Source of the DNA: Leuconostoc falkenbergense | GTDB lineage: Bacteria > Bacillota > Bacilli > Lactobacillales > Lactobacillaceae | NCBI RefSeq assembly: GCF_014634805.1 | Contig: NZ_BMBS01000011.1 | Coordinates: 1 to 50,794, forward strand | Reading direction: 5' to 3' | DNA length: 50,794 nt | In this document: positions 1 through 7,866 of the stretch, in pieces | How the letters are laid out: each line of letters begins with the position of its first letter | How positions within the stretch are numbered: position 1 is the first letter of the stretch | Notes under the pieces: model-generated | Database searches by the model: none | What the model was told of the DNA's origin: nothing | What the model saw: only the letters and a program-made list of their open reading frames with translations | Program-made: the position numbers and the translations under genes

Positions 1-77
1 TGAATATTTAGACATAGAAAAACCCAATAACTTTCTGGACATTTTTTTATTTTGTCCAAGTTATTGGGTTCACTTCA
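1..77. mobile_element. Apparent right end of an IS3-family (IS150-group-like) insertion sequence, cut by the window edge
   Basis: Read on the minus strand from 77, the sequence begins TGAAGTGAACCC and continues AATAACTTGGACA. This resembles IS150-group terminal repeats, which start with TG, carry an ACCC-type block and then a TTGGACA block. The end falls exactly where the nupC reading frame is lost, and the IS supplies the TGA stop at 75-77. The element body would lie left of the window, so no transposase can be confirmed. Assignment rests on recalled terminal-repeat consensus, so the family is probable and not proven. Confidence 0.65.
21..70. terminator. Inverted repeat inside the IS end, probable terminator hairpin
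   Basis: The arms 21-41 and 53-70 are complementary (AACCCAATAACTT with GGACA, against TGTCC with AAGTTATTGGGTT), with a 3-nt bulge and an AT-only loop. The outer arm coincides with the putative IS terminal repeat. It probably ends transposase transcription or shields the IS from outside transcription. The T run after the stem is short, so efficiency is uncertain. Confidence 0.5.
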
Positions 78-1157
78 TGTGCCAAAGTTAGCAAAGCTTG
101 TTAAGAAAATTGTCAGTACGGCACGAGCATGTTCATTAGCGAAAACGCCTTTCCCTGCCATGATTGACTTTGAAACTTCACCCATAACAACAAATTCATT
201 CGTTACTAATTTAGTACCCATGAAGCGTGCCAAACGGAAAGCATCTTCAGCGCTGAAACCAAGCAACCATGCAAAAGGAAACATGATAACACCAAAAATA
301 TTTTCAAGTGTCACCCAGTGGAATCCAGTCAAACTAAACAATTGGTTGATTAAGGCTGCCAGAGAAACAAAGGCAATCACAGTAGCAGTAATAATCAAAA
401 TCAACTTACCAGCACCTAAAATTGAATCACCTAAGAATGAGAAGAAAGGTTCTTTCTTTTCACCTTTTTCAGTAATATTAACAATTACATCTTCTTCCGC
501 AGTTACCTTAGTTGGATTTAGAATAGCAGCGACAATAATAGCACCAAGAATGTTCAATGGAATCGCAGTTAGTACATACTTTCCCGGCACCATTTGTGTG
601 TAAGCACCAATGACAGCAGAAGTGACACAACTCATTGACATCATAGCCAACGTAAAATTACGACGGGCTGACATGCTATCTAGTTGTGACTTTGAAACGG
701 CCAACACTTCAGTGTTACCCAAAAACATCATTTCAATTGAGAAAAATGCTTCAAATTTTGGCTGCCCAGTGATAAAAGCCAGACCTTTACCAATCCATTT
801 GATGAGCCAAGGTAAAAATCCAATATAAGTCAAAATATCGAACAAAGGTACAACTAACAAAATTGGCAACAATGCCGAAGTCACAAAGTTTGGTCCGCCA
901 TTGTTAGCTGTCAACCAATCTGGCAATGCAAAAGCGATTCCCTGTGATGCAACTGAAACTAACCAATTAAAGCCATCAGCTGCACTTTGAACCGCAACTT
1001 GACCAGCTTTAAATTGTGTGAAAAATCCGGCAAGTGCAATTTCAAGAATTAACACAATGCCAACGGACCGCCACTGAATATTCTTTCTGTCATTAGACAG
1101 AAGCGCTGCAATGGCAATGAAAACAAAAATGCCAAGTAAATTAACAATTAAAAACAT
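75..1157 (-). pseudogene. nupC: NupC-type concentrative nucleoside transporter, C-terminus removed by IS insertion
   Basis: The 360-residue product is a polytopic membrane protein of the concentrative nucleoside transporter (CNT) family, which imports nucleosides with H+ or Na+. The N-terminus (MFLIVNLLGIFVFIAIAALL) and the GNTE motif at residues 147-150, the counterpart of the family's GQTE motif, fit the family. CNT proteins are usually about 390-405 residues and continue after an ANF(S/G) motif with a final helix. Here the frame reaches ANFGT and stops at a TGA contributed by the IS end, so roughly 35-45 residues are missing. Upstream lie a LacI-type operator and a cre site. Whether the truncated protein retains activity cannot be judged from sequence; loss of function is the likelier reading. 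Confidence 0.8.
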
Positions 1158-1191
1158 AACCTATTCCTCTCTTGCAAAACAATAATTTTTA

Positions 1192-1207
1192 AGTAAAACG
1201 TTTAACC
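1192..1207. promoter_or_regulatory. LacI-family operator upstream of nupC
   Basis: AGTAAAACGTTTAACC is a near-palindrome centred on CG, typical of LacI/RbsR operators. It matches 15 of 16 bases of the site in front of rbsK at 2408-2423. It sits just downstream of the proposed nupC -10 on the minus strand, a repressing position. The neighbouring LacI-family protein is the obvious candidate to bind it. Confidence 0.75.
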
Positions 1208-1213
1208 GAAAAC

Positions 1214-1242
1214 AGTGTAACATATTTATTTTGAAATTGGAA
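1214..1242 (-). promoter_or_regulatory. Putative nupC promoter
   Basis: On the minus strand a -10 TACACT (1214-1219) follows a weak -35 TTCCAA (1237-1242) with a 17-nt spacer. The -35 overlaps the cre site, and the predicted start is at or next to the LacI-type operator. The -35 match is poor, so the promoter call is moderate. Confidence 0.5.
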
Positions 1243-1251
1243 GCGTTTTCA
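1238..1251. promoter_or_regulatory. cre site (CcpA catabolite repression)
   Basis: TGGAAGCGTTTTCA, reverse TGAAAACGCTTCCA, differs from the cre consensus TGWNANCGNTNWCA at one position on the minus strand. It lies between the divergent nupC and regulator genes and overlaps the nupC -35. This suggests that preferred sugars repress nucleoside uptake through CcpA. Confidence 0.7.
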
Positions 1252-1302
1252 AAAAAATTACTGGTACAATAGATACTAAGTATGAGAACAAGGAATGAAA
1301 AG

Positions 1303-2301
1303 ATGCATAAGATATCCATTAAGGACGTGGCAAAAAAGGCCAATGTCTCAATTACAGCTGTTTCACAAATTTTGAATAATAAGGGAGAACGCTTTTCAGA
1401 AGAAACTATCAAAAAAGTGTTACAAGCTCGTGATGAGCTGGGATATGTGCCAAACAGTGCCGCTCGTAATTTAAAGGTACGGCATAGTCGTTTGATTGGC
1501 ATTATCGTCCCCTCATTTAGAATGCCCTTTTTTGCTGATATCATTCAAAGTATGCAGGACAACGCACCTGAAGACGTTAACCTTGTGTTCATCGGATCTA
1601 CTGCTGATAACTTGCAAAGTTCAATTTATTCATTAGTGGAACGTGGCGTTCAGGCTTTGATTTTTGGCCGTCCAATACCTAATCGCGATGTTGTGAATGC
1701 TTTTTTAAAAAAGCGCCATATTCCTTATCTTGTATTAGATCAGAATGCCGATATCAACGCACAAGACATGGTACAAACCAATGAATTTACCGGTGGTAGC
1801 TTAGCAGCAAGCCATCTACTTTCTTTGGGCCACCGAGATATTGCCCTCATATTACCCAATGAATTAACCGATAATATGCGCCAGCGTCGCGCCGGATTTT
1901 TAGATACACTGTCAGCTGCTAACGTGACGCCTGTGTCAGTTATTTCATCAGCGCTCTCTAAACACGGCGGGTTGGCTGTCGTCCACCAATTAATACAAAG
2001 TCAGGCAACAGCTGCTTTTGTATTAAATGATGAAATGGCAATTGGTGTCTTGCGTGGTTTAACATGGCAAAATGTTAAAGTACCTGAAAATATGTCAATT
2101 GTTGGTTATGATGATACTGACTACGCTGAATTTATGGTGCCATCATTAACCACTATCGCGCAACCAGTTGCCGAAATTGGGCAATCAGCACTGAATATGA
2201 TTTTGCAACGTCTCGCCCATCCTAATCTTCCTTACCAAACCGCGTTTTTCGACGTTAAATTAGTCATCCGAGAATCCACGGCCAAACTATTATTGGACTA
2301 A
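1303..2301 (+). CDS. LacI-family transcriptional regulator, RbsR-like
   Basis: The 332-residue protein has an N-terminal LacI helix-turn-helix (ISIKDVAKKANVSITAVSQI) followed by the hinge and a periplasmic-binding-protein-like ligand domain ending in the usual REST-type tail. The start at 1303 is preferred over an in-frame ATG at 1282. AAGGA at 1290-1294 is 8 nt upstream of it, and the -10 TACAAT at 1265-1270 would leave almost no leader for the earlier ATG. It lies between nupC and rbsK, and matching operators stand in front of both. It is therefore likely to repress ribose/nucleoside use, with ribose or a ribose phosphate as inducer. That function is inferred from context; the exact ligand is unknown. 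Confidence 0.85.
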   Translation: MHKISIKDVAKKANVSITAVSQILNNKGERFSEETIKKVLQARDELGYVPNSAARNLKVRHSRLIGIIVPSFRMPFFADIIQSMQDNAPEDVNLVFIGSTADNLQSSIYSLVERGVQALIFGRPIPNRDVVNAFLKKRHIPYLVLDQNADINAQDMVQTNEFTGGSLAASHLLSLGHRDIALILPNELTDNMRQRRAGFLDTLSAANVTPVSVISSALSKHGGLAVVHQLIQSQATAAFVLNDEMAIGVLRGLTWQNVKVPENMSIVGYDDTDYAEFMVPSLTTIAQPVAEIGQSALNMILQRLAHPNLPYQTAFFDVKLVIRESTAKLLLD

Positions 2302-2324
2302 TCAAAACAAAAACATGTTATGTT

Positions 2325-2358
2325 TCCCCGAAATCTAAAGTAGTTTTCGGGGATTTTT
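2325..2358 (+). terminator. Rho-independent terminator after the LacI regulator
   Basis: A stem TCCCCGAAA / TTTCGGGGA (2325-2333 with 2345-2353) is followed by a T-rich tract. It separates the regulator transcript from the rbsK operon, which has its own promoter directly downstream. Confidence 0.85.
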
Positions 2359-2364
2359 ATTTGC

Positions 2365-2393
2365 TTGACTTAAACATTTTTTTAATTTATAAT
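2365..2393 (+). promoter_or_regulatory. rbsK operon promoter
   Basis: TTGACT (2365-2370) and TATAAT (2388-2393) are spaced by 17 nt, a near-consensus sigma-A promoter. Transcription should start near 2400, just before the operator at 2408-2423, so a bound repressor would block initiation or clearance. Confidence 0.85.
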
Positions 2394-2407
2394 AAAGTCC
2401 TAACTCA

Positions 2408-2423
2408 GGTAAAACGTTTAACC
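2408..2423. promoter_or_regulatory. LacI/RbsR-type operator in front of rbsK
   Basis: GGTAAAACGTTTAACC is an almost perfect palindrome, with one mismatched pair. It lies between the predicted transcription start and the rbsK ribosome binding site. The nupC upstream site differs from it by one base, which marks a two-site local regulon. Confidence 0.8.
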
Positions 2424-2450
2424 TCATTTTATCTTAAGGAGTAAACTATC

Positions 2451-3398
2451 ATGACAAATAAAGTTCTGATCATTGGTAGTCTCAATATCGACACCATTCA
2501 AATGATTGAACGCATGCCACAACAAGGCGAAACAATTGCGGTTCAAAATCAAGCTAGTACCTTTGGTGGTAAAGGCGCAAATCAAGCTGTGGCAGCTGCA
2601 CGTCAAGGGGCAGATGTTACTTTCATCGGCGCAGTCGGTGATGACGAACGTGGCCGTGCCTTTAAGCAATTATTAGATGACGAAGATATCAGCACAAAGT
2701 ATATTTTTACTAAAAAGCAACCAACTGGTTCAGCAACTATTATGCTGGAAAATGATGGTCATAACACAATCATGGTATACGGCGGTGCCAACATGGCCCT
2801 TAGCGTAGCTGATATTCAGCAAGCCAAAGAAGCTATCGCCGAAGCTGATGTTGTTGTCGCGCAATTAGAAGTCCCCACTGCTGTTGTGGCTGAAGGGTTT
2901 GCCATTGCGAGAAAACATGGCGCACTGACTATTTTAAATCCAGCCCCAATTACGTCACATTTAGATGATACAATAATTCTAAACACTGATTTAATCATCC
3001 CTAATGAAACGGAGGCAGCAGCACTTGCGGGCACTGAACCAACAACCGCCCCTGAAAAATTACCTGCACTCGTTGACCAACTGAAAGCAAAGGGATTACA
3101 CAACACCATCATCACGCTTGGGGGCGATGGCGTGTACTATAACGTCCATAATCAACACAATCAATTACCCATTTTCAAAGTCAAAGCTGTTGACACCACG
3201 GCAGCCGGAGATACTTTTATTGGTACGGTTGCCGCCAATATTTCTGCAAATATGACTGATTTAGATATGATTGTTACACGCAGTTGCTTCGCAAGTTCGT
3301 TGACAGTCAGTCGGTCAGGCGCAATTGTATCCATTCCCAACAAACAAGAAGTTGACGCAGGACTTGCTAACCAAGCAAAAGTGACGACTAGAGGCTAA
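2451..3398 (+). CDS. rbsK: Ribokinase
   Basis: The enzyme phosphorylates ribose to ribose 5-phosphate with ATP in the cytoplasm. The 315-residue protein is a full-length PfkB-family kinase. It has the N-terminal GGKGAN signature at residues 39-44, NETE at about 185-188, and the C-terminal DTTAAGDTF signature at 248-256 with the catalytic Asp at about 254. A good AAGGAG site (2436-2441) precedes the ATG. It is the first gene of an rbsK-rpiA-transporter operon under the promoter at 2365-2393 and the operator at 2408-2423. In a phosphoketolase organism the product feeds directly into the pentose phosphates. No dedicated ribose transporter such as RbsABC or RbsU/D is adjacent. Confidence 0.93.
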   Translation: MTNKVLIIGSLNIDTIQMIERMPQQGETIAVQNQASTFGGKGANQAVAAARQGADVTFIGAVGDDERGRAFKQLLDDEDISTKYIFTKKQPTGSATIMLENDGHNTIMVYGGANMALSVADIQQAKEAIAEADVVVAQLEVPTAVVAEGFAIARKHGALTILNPAPITSHLDDTIILNTDLIIPNETEAAALAGTEPTTAPEKLPALVDQLKAKGLHNTIITLGGDGVYYNVHNQHNQLPIFKVKAVDTTAAGDTFIGTVAANISANMTDLDMIVTRSCFASSLTVSRSGAIVSIPNKQEVDAGLANQAKVTTRG

Positions 3399-3400
3399 TA

Positions 3401-4093
3401 ATGACTGATAAAAACTTACAAAAAAAGCAAGCTGCTGAAGCGGCCTTACAATATATTAAACCAAACATGATTGTCGGATTAGGCACAGGCTCGACTGTGT
3501 CATATTTCCTAGAAGCATTGGCAAAAGCAGATATCAATATTGTCGGCGTCACAACTTCACAAGTCACTAGCCAGCACTGTGCTGAGCTCAACATTCCCAT
3601 TGTGGATATTGACGAAGTCGATCATATTGATGTGACTGTCGATGGCGCTGATGAAGTTGATACATATTTGAATGGTATCAAAGGTGGCGGTGCTGCCCTC
3701 TTAATGGAAAAAATTGTCGCTAAAAACTCTAACGAAAATATTTGGATAGTTGACGAAAGTAAAGTTCACGCAACTTTAGGTAGTTTTCCGCTACCTATTG
3801 AAGTGATTCCTTACGGTAATGGCCAATTATTCCGTCAATTTACCGACCTAGGATTCTTTCCTAAATTAAGACGCCAAGCAAATGGTGACCCTTTAGTTAC
3901 TGATGCGGGTCACTACATTATTGATTGCCATTTAAATAACATTAACAATCCTTATGCATTAGCGGAATATTTAGAAGGTCAAGTAGGCGTTGTCGAGCAT
4001 GGCCTGTTCCTTAATATTTGTGATCGTGTCATTATTGGTGGTGAAACTGTGACAATCAAAGAACGTCAAAAGACGAATACGGAGCAAGTTTAA
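3401..4093 (+). CDS. rpiA: Ribose-5-phosphate isomerase A
   Basis: It interconverts ribose 5-phosphate and ribulose 5-phosphate. The 230-residue length is normal for RpiA. Family motifs are visible: GLGTGST at residues 26-32 (phosphate binding), DGADEVD at 81-87 (catalytic Asp), and KGGGAAL at 94-100 just before the catalytic Glu. It starts two bases after rbsK ends, and its stop overlaps the next ATG by one base, so the three genes are very probably co-transcribed and translationally coupled. Together with ribokinase it routes ribose from nucleosides towards xylulose 5-phosphate and phosphoketolase. Confidence 0.95.
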   Translation: MTDKNLQKKQAAEAALQYIKPNMIVGLGTGSTVSYFLEALAKADINIVGVTTSQVTSQHCAELNIPIVDIDEVDHIDVTVDGADEVDTYLNGIKGGGAALLMEKIVAKNSNENIWIVDESKVHATLGSFPLPIEVIPYGNGQLFRQFTDLGFFPKLRRQANGDPLVTDAGHYIIDCHLNNINNPYALAEYLEGQVGVVEHGLFLNICDRVIIGGETVTIKERQKTNTEQV

Positions 4094-5007
4094 TGTTATT
4101 TTTAATCATTGCTCTGGGCGCCGGATTAATTTTAGCCGCACAAAACGCTATCAATGCGGAGTTAAGCGCCTGCCTTAAATCCCCAATAGCCGCCAGTTTT
4201 CTAGGCTACATCGTTGGTACACTATTTCTATTCGTATTAACAATTATAATTGGTGACTTTGCTAAAATTGCTGATCTCTTTTCAGCACCATTGTGGTTAC
4301 TCAGCGGTGGCTTGTTTGGCTTAGTCTTTGTCACAAGTTGTATCATACTTTTTCCAAAAATTGGTGCGGTTGAAACCGTCATGTTACCCACACTAGGTCA
4401 AATTGTCGCTGGTATGTTATTTGAAACAGTTGGCTGGTTCAACGTTGATATTATTCCCATGACGTTACTGCGTATTGTTGGTCTGATCGTGTTATTATTG
4501 GGAACTTACATTGTCGTTGTATTAGCCACTCAAAGGAAAACACTCGCCAGCCGTACGCAAAACAATCAAACATCCTCACGCTTGGTCTTGCGTTTATGGG
4601 CGTTTGGTGCTGGTGTCTTATGTACTGTGCAATCAACTTTCAACGGACAACTCGGCAGCCTAATTGACAACCCAACAGTAAGTGCACTCTGGGCGTTTGT
4701 GATTGGTCTCATTGTACTCGTTTTCCTCAAACCCAACACATGGCAAGTCTTCATTCGTGGCGTTAAAATGCCACAATCTTGGTCAGCCGGTGTTGCTGGT
4801 AGTACATTTGTGACCCTAATGTCACTCCTAATTCCTAAATTAGGTCCCGGTTTAACCGTCAGCATTTCAACACTAGGTGTTATGGTTGGTGCAATGTTAG
4901 TGCAACAATTCGGCTTGTTCAAATCATCACGTCAAAATGTCTCAGTGACTCAGGTTATCGGCATTTTGATTATGTTGAGCGGCATTATTTTAATAAAAAT
5001 GTTCTAA
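4093..5007 (+). CDS. DMT-superfamily transporter with two DUF606 (YdcZ-like) repeats
   Basis: This 304-residue, very hydrophobic protein has about ten predicted membrane helices arranged as two similar halves. Each half opens with a conserved pattern: AAQNAINAELSA near residues 15-26, and a related QSTFNGQLG in the second half. This is typical of DUF606/YdcZ proteins, whose substrates are largely unknown. It overlaps rpiA by one base and is the last gene of the ribose operon. Uptake or export of ribose, a nucleoside or a nucleobase is therefore a context guess. A paralogue with the same architecture lies at 29165-30106 on the minus strand. Confidence 0.8.
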   Translation: MLFLIIALGAGLILAAQNAINAELSACLKSPIAASFLGYIVGTLFLFVLTIIIGDFAKIADLFSAPLWLLSGGLFGLVFVTSCIILFPKIGAVETVMLPTLGQIVAGMLFETVGWFNVDIIPMTLLRIVGLIVLLLGTYIVVVLATQRKTLASRTQNNQTSSRLVLRLWAFGAGVLCTVQSTFNGQLGSLIDNPTVSALWAFVIGLIVLVFLKPNTWQVFIRGVKMPQSWSAGVAGSTFVTLMSLLIPKLGPGLTVSISTLGVMVGAMLVQQFGLFKSSRQNVSVTQVIGILIMLSGIILIKMF

Positions 5008-5058
5008 AAAACTGTTCAATTCTAACGTGACATTAACGTTAAAATTGAACAGTTTTTA
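5008..5058. terminator. Bidirectional terminator between the rbsK operon and cfa
   Basis: Long complementary arms (AAACTGTTCAATT at about 5009-5021 and AATTGAACAGTTT at about 5043-5055), with an inner AACGT/ACGTT pairing, are flanked by A and T runs on the two sides. It fits transcription ending from both convergent genes. Confidence 0.85.
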
Positions 5059-6255
5059 TTATTTAACACCACTTGCTACATCTGCATGATAAATATAAGA
5101 ACGTGTCATTGGTAAATTAGTGCTTGAGGCACCTTTCGTCAACAAATACTGAACAACGTCAATATTGCCTGATTCAAATGACGCAGCACAAGCTTGCAAA
5201 TATAGATCCCACATACGATAGAAACGCTCACCGTATCGAGATATCACACTTTCACTGACATCGTGAAAGTTGTCGGTCCAAATTTCAAGCGTTTTTTGAT
5301 AATGTCGGCGCAGCGGCTCCAAATCATCAACCTGCAAATGGGCGTCCATAATATGGTCAATATTCTCTGCCAAATTAGGAATATAACCGCCCGGGAAAAT
5401 GTACTTATTGATCCATGCATCGACACCAGCACCTTTATGTTGGCCAGTGATACCATGAATCAAAGCAGTACCATTTTCAACAAGTAATTGGTCAATTTTT
5501 GAAAAATAGGCCGCTAGGTTTTCTTTACCAACATGTTCAAACATGCCAACTGAGGTAACATGATCGTATTGCTCTTTTAGCTCGCGATAATCTTCTAGAT
5601 ACACATTTACTTGACCCGTCAAACCTTCTGCTTTAATTTTGTCTGAGACAAAGTCATACTGTTGCTGACTTAGTGTCACACCAGTAGCCTTTAGACCGTA
5701 CTCTTTGGCAGCTGTGAATAACAAAGTTCCCCAACCGCAGCCAATGTCTAGTAGTGTTTCACCCTCTTGGGCGTGCAACTTGTTGAGAATGTGACGTACC
5801 TTATTCATCTGTGCAGCTTCCAAAGTGTCACTTTCACTGGCAAAATAAGCACAAGAATACGTCATGGTTTTATCCAACCACATCTCATAAAAATCATTAC
5901 CAATGTCGTAGTGACTTTGCACATCATTTTTGCTGACTTTTTCAGAATGTGAGTGCTTAGGTATTAATTTAGAAAACTTGCTGTTATTGAAAAAGCTATC
6001 CTGTGAGCGGTAAGCCAACGTAACTAGTTCTTGCAAGTCACCTTGAATCTCGATTTTGCCATCCATGTAGGCTTCACCAAAAGTAAGTGAAGCATGGGCG
6101 ACAATTTCCTTGATGGGAATGAGTTCATGCATAATGATTTTGGCAATTGATTCGCCTTCCCCAAAATGCACTGTTTCACCATCCCAAAATTCAACGTCGA
6201 TTGGGGCGTCAAAACTGGACTTTAAAATTTGCTTGTAAATCGCTTTGTCAATCAT
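5059..6255 (-). CDS. cfa: Cyclopropane-fatty-acyl-phospholipid synthase
   Basis: The enzyme uses S-adenosylmethionine to add a methylene bridge across double bases of unsaturated acyl chains in membrane phospholipids, stiffening the membrane under acid, cold or stationary-phase stress. The 398-residue protein has a short N-terminal domain, the [14 protein letters not shown] segment at about 115-128, the SAM-binding [10 protein letters not shown] at 169-178, an EHVG motif and a C-terminal [14 protein letters not shown] helix. Length is close to E. coli Cfa. It is monocistronic: a strong promoter lies upstream at 6282-6310 and a shared terminator follows. Confidence 0.93.
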   Translation of the reverse strand: MIDKAIYKQILKSSFDAPIDVEFWDGETVHFGEGESIAKIIMHELIPIKEIVAHASLTFGEAYMDGKIEIQGDLQELVTLAYRSQDSFFNNSKFSKLIPKHSHSEKVSKNDVQSHYDIGNDFYEMWLDKTMTYSCAYFASESDTLEAAQMNKVRHILNKLHAQEGETLLDIGCGWGTLLFTAAKEYGLKATGVTLSQQQYDFVSDKIKAEGLTGQVNVYLEDYRELKEQYDHVTSVGMFEHVGKENLAAYFSKIDQLLVENGTALIHGITGQHKGAGVDAWINKYIFPGGYIPNLAENIDHIMDAHLQVDDLEPLRRHYQKTLEIWTDNFHDVSESVISRYGERFYRMWDLYLQACAASFESGNIDVVQYLLTKGASSTNLPMTRSYIYHADVASGVK

Positions 6256-6281
6256 AAATTCCCCTTTTCTAACATAAAGCT

Positions 6282-6310
6282 ATTTTAGAAAAGCATGAAT
6301 TAAAAGTCAA
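6282..6310 (-). promoter_or_regulatory. cfa promoter
   Basis: On the minus strand TTGACT (6305-6310), a 17-nt spacer and TAAAAT (6282-6287) form a near-consensus promoter about 27 bases before the start codon. The remaining sequence up to 6463 is AT-rich and holds no gene that I can see. Confidence 0.8.
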
Positions 6311-6463
6311 ATCAAAACAATATCACAATACCAATTCTTAAAAATTAAGATATCAATAAATAATACAAAATTCGGAATTTTTCTGGCGCCCAGTCAGTCA
6401 AACACGGTTCATTACGATAAAAAATTCATTTTTTGTCAATAAATTAACAATGAGATTACGATG

Positions 6464-7375
6464 TTAACTGTCGTAAACTAAATTGAGATTCATGAAAGCA
6501 AATTTATGGCGTAATTCTGTCAGGATTTGTTGTTTCTGCTGTGCTAATTTTTTCAGGTTAATGCTGTCGTGAGATGAACCGTTAATCAATACTCGTACCC
6601 TAAAAGCCATTCCTGTTTTGTAAATAACACATGACTTAACTAAAATATCATCCGTAAGATTTGTTCGAACAACATGCTCAACTTTTTGCTGAACTTGTTT
6701 ATTTTGAAGCACGCCGCCACTAATTTCAATAAAAGCTAGCTTAATCACTTGGAAAGGCATTTTGATAGTAAAAGCAATTAAGGTTACCGTGACAAAAAAA
6801 TCGCCAGTATACAACAAAAAATGTAATGGTGAATTGACTGGAATAAAGAAAATCAGCAAGGCTGCTAAGCCAATACCGGAAGACATAATGCCATCAATTA
6901 GTGTTCCTTTTGTTTCAGTCAATAACATCGTACTACTATTGTTGATTTTCTTATTTTGTCGCGCATAAAACCATGATAAAGTGAAAGATAAACATACCAT
7001 TACCATTTCGTATGGTAATACAGGTCCCACATTCATCATTTGCCCTTCCCCAAAGGCAAAATAACGATAGGCTTTAACGCTGACAGTAATCACTGATAAA
7101 GACAATAGAATGATTGTCAATAGCGACTGACATAAAGAAAATATCGGTTCTAAAACAAATAAACCATCCGGAAATCGTTGACTCTTTTTGCTACTAACTT
7201 TTGAAATAATAATGGATACTATTCCTGAAACCAGTGTAATAACAGTAAAGTAAGCATCTACAAATAGTGCTTCAATATCGGTAATTAAAAAAACCGTAAT
7301 ACCTGACACAGCCATAATGCTATTAATCAGAATGCCCAGCCACAAGCCACGTTGTTCAATTCGTTTTTGATTCAT
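6464..7375 (-). CDS. Cation diffusion facilitator-like membrane protein with a non-canonical metal site
   Basis: The 303-residue protein has about six hydrophobic helices and a C-terminal cytoplasmic domain of about 85 residues, the layout of CDF metal/proton antiporters. TM2 carries Asp40 (FVDAYFTV), but the second acidic ligand four residues later is Thr. The TM5 segment (KGTLIDGIMSSG) keeps one Asp but has no His/Asp four residues before it. The standard tetrahedral site of YiiP-type transporters is thus only half present, so substrate and even transport activity are uncertain. It follows marR by 11 bases with its own AAGGAAG site, so expression is probably controlled by that regulator. 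Confidence 0.65.
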   Translation of the reverse strand: MNQKRIEQRGLWLGILINSIMAVSGITVFLITDIEALFVDAYFTVITLVSGIVSIIISKVSSKKSQRFPDGLFVLEPIFSLCQSLLTIILLSLSVITVSVKAYRYFAFGEGQMMNVGPVLPYEMVMVCLSFTLSWFYARQNKKINNSSTMLLTETKGTLIDGIMSSGIGLAALLIFFIPVNSPLHFLLYTGDFFVTVTLIAFTIKMPFQVIKLAFIEISGGVLQNKQVQQKVEHVVRTNLTDDILVKSCVIYKTGMAFRVRVLINGSSHDSINLKKLAQQKQQILTELRHKFAFMNLNLVYDS

Positions 7376-7386
7376 TTGAACTTCCT

Positions 7387-7806
7387 TTACAAATTACGAT
7401 CAACTTTAAGCATTAGTTGTTGCAACTGCTGTTGCTCTGATTCGTCTAAAATTGATATCGCATCTAAGAATACCTGATCAAAGAGGCGATAATTCTGTTG
7501 ACAATGTTGTGACATTTCTGGACTTAACGTCAGAAAAATCACTCTTTTATCATGTTTAGACGGCTTTTTAACCAAGTAACCAGCGGCGACAAATCTTTTG
7601 ACAATACGTGTCGCCGCAGGTTTTGAAATACCCGCTTGATCTGCAAATTGAGTTGCTGTTGTTTCTAATTGACTATACAAAATATCTAAATAATATTCAT
7701 CATTAGCCGACAACTCCGGAAAAAGCTGACTTCTTGTCGGACTATTTTGATAATTAATAGCCACTTTGTCATACAGTTTTGAAAACAGTTGACTAATTTG
7801 TTCCAT
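7387..7806 (-). CDS. MarR-family transcriptional regulator
   Basis: The 139-residue protein has the MarR winged helix-turn-helix: the recognition region GISKPAATRIVKRFVAAGYL, then the wing KHDKRVIFLTLS. It is predicted to bind as a dimer to the large inverted repeat overlapping its own promoter and so repress itself and the downstream CDF-like gene. The zinc-sensing AdcR/ZitR group was considered, but the His-rich ligand segment of those proteins is missing and the operator lacks the TTAACnnGTTAA form. The inducer is therefore unknown; it could be a metal, a phenolic compound or another small molecule. Confidence 0.85.
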   Translation of the reverse strand: MEQISQLFSKLYDKVAINYQNSPTRSQLFPELSANDEYYLDILYSQLETTATQFADQAGISKPAATRIVKRFVAAGYLVKKPSKHDKRVIFLTLSPEMSQHCQQNYRLFDQVFLDAISILDESEQQQLQQLMLKVDRNL

Positions 7807-7821
7807 TACACCACCCCTAAG

Positions 7822-7866
7822 TAGTTAACATAAGTAGTTACTTTTGTTAACTACTTATGTTAACTA
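7822..7866. promoter_or_regulatory. MarR operator: perfect 19-bp inverted repeat
   Basis: The arms 7822-7840 and 7848-7866 are exact reverse complements (TAGTTAACATAAGTAGTTA) separated by 7 nt. Each arm holds two related TAGTTA half-sites, so two dimers could bind. It covers the -10 and start region of the marR promoter. Confidence 0.8.

Noticed and set aside
52-603. Plus-strand open frame opposite nupC
   Set aside because: It is antisense to a clear membrane transporter, has no ribosome binding site, and its residue pattern is the complement of the nupC helices.
1161-1544. Minus-strand open frame over the LacI regulator start
   Set aside because: It overlaps the helix-turn-helix coding region antisense and runs through the regulatory sites; no family features.
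7387-7866. Zinc-sensing AdcR/ZitR-type regulator and operator
   Set aside because: The protein lacks the His-rich ligand segment of AdcR and the repeat does not contain TTAACnnGTTAA.
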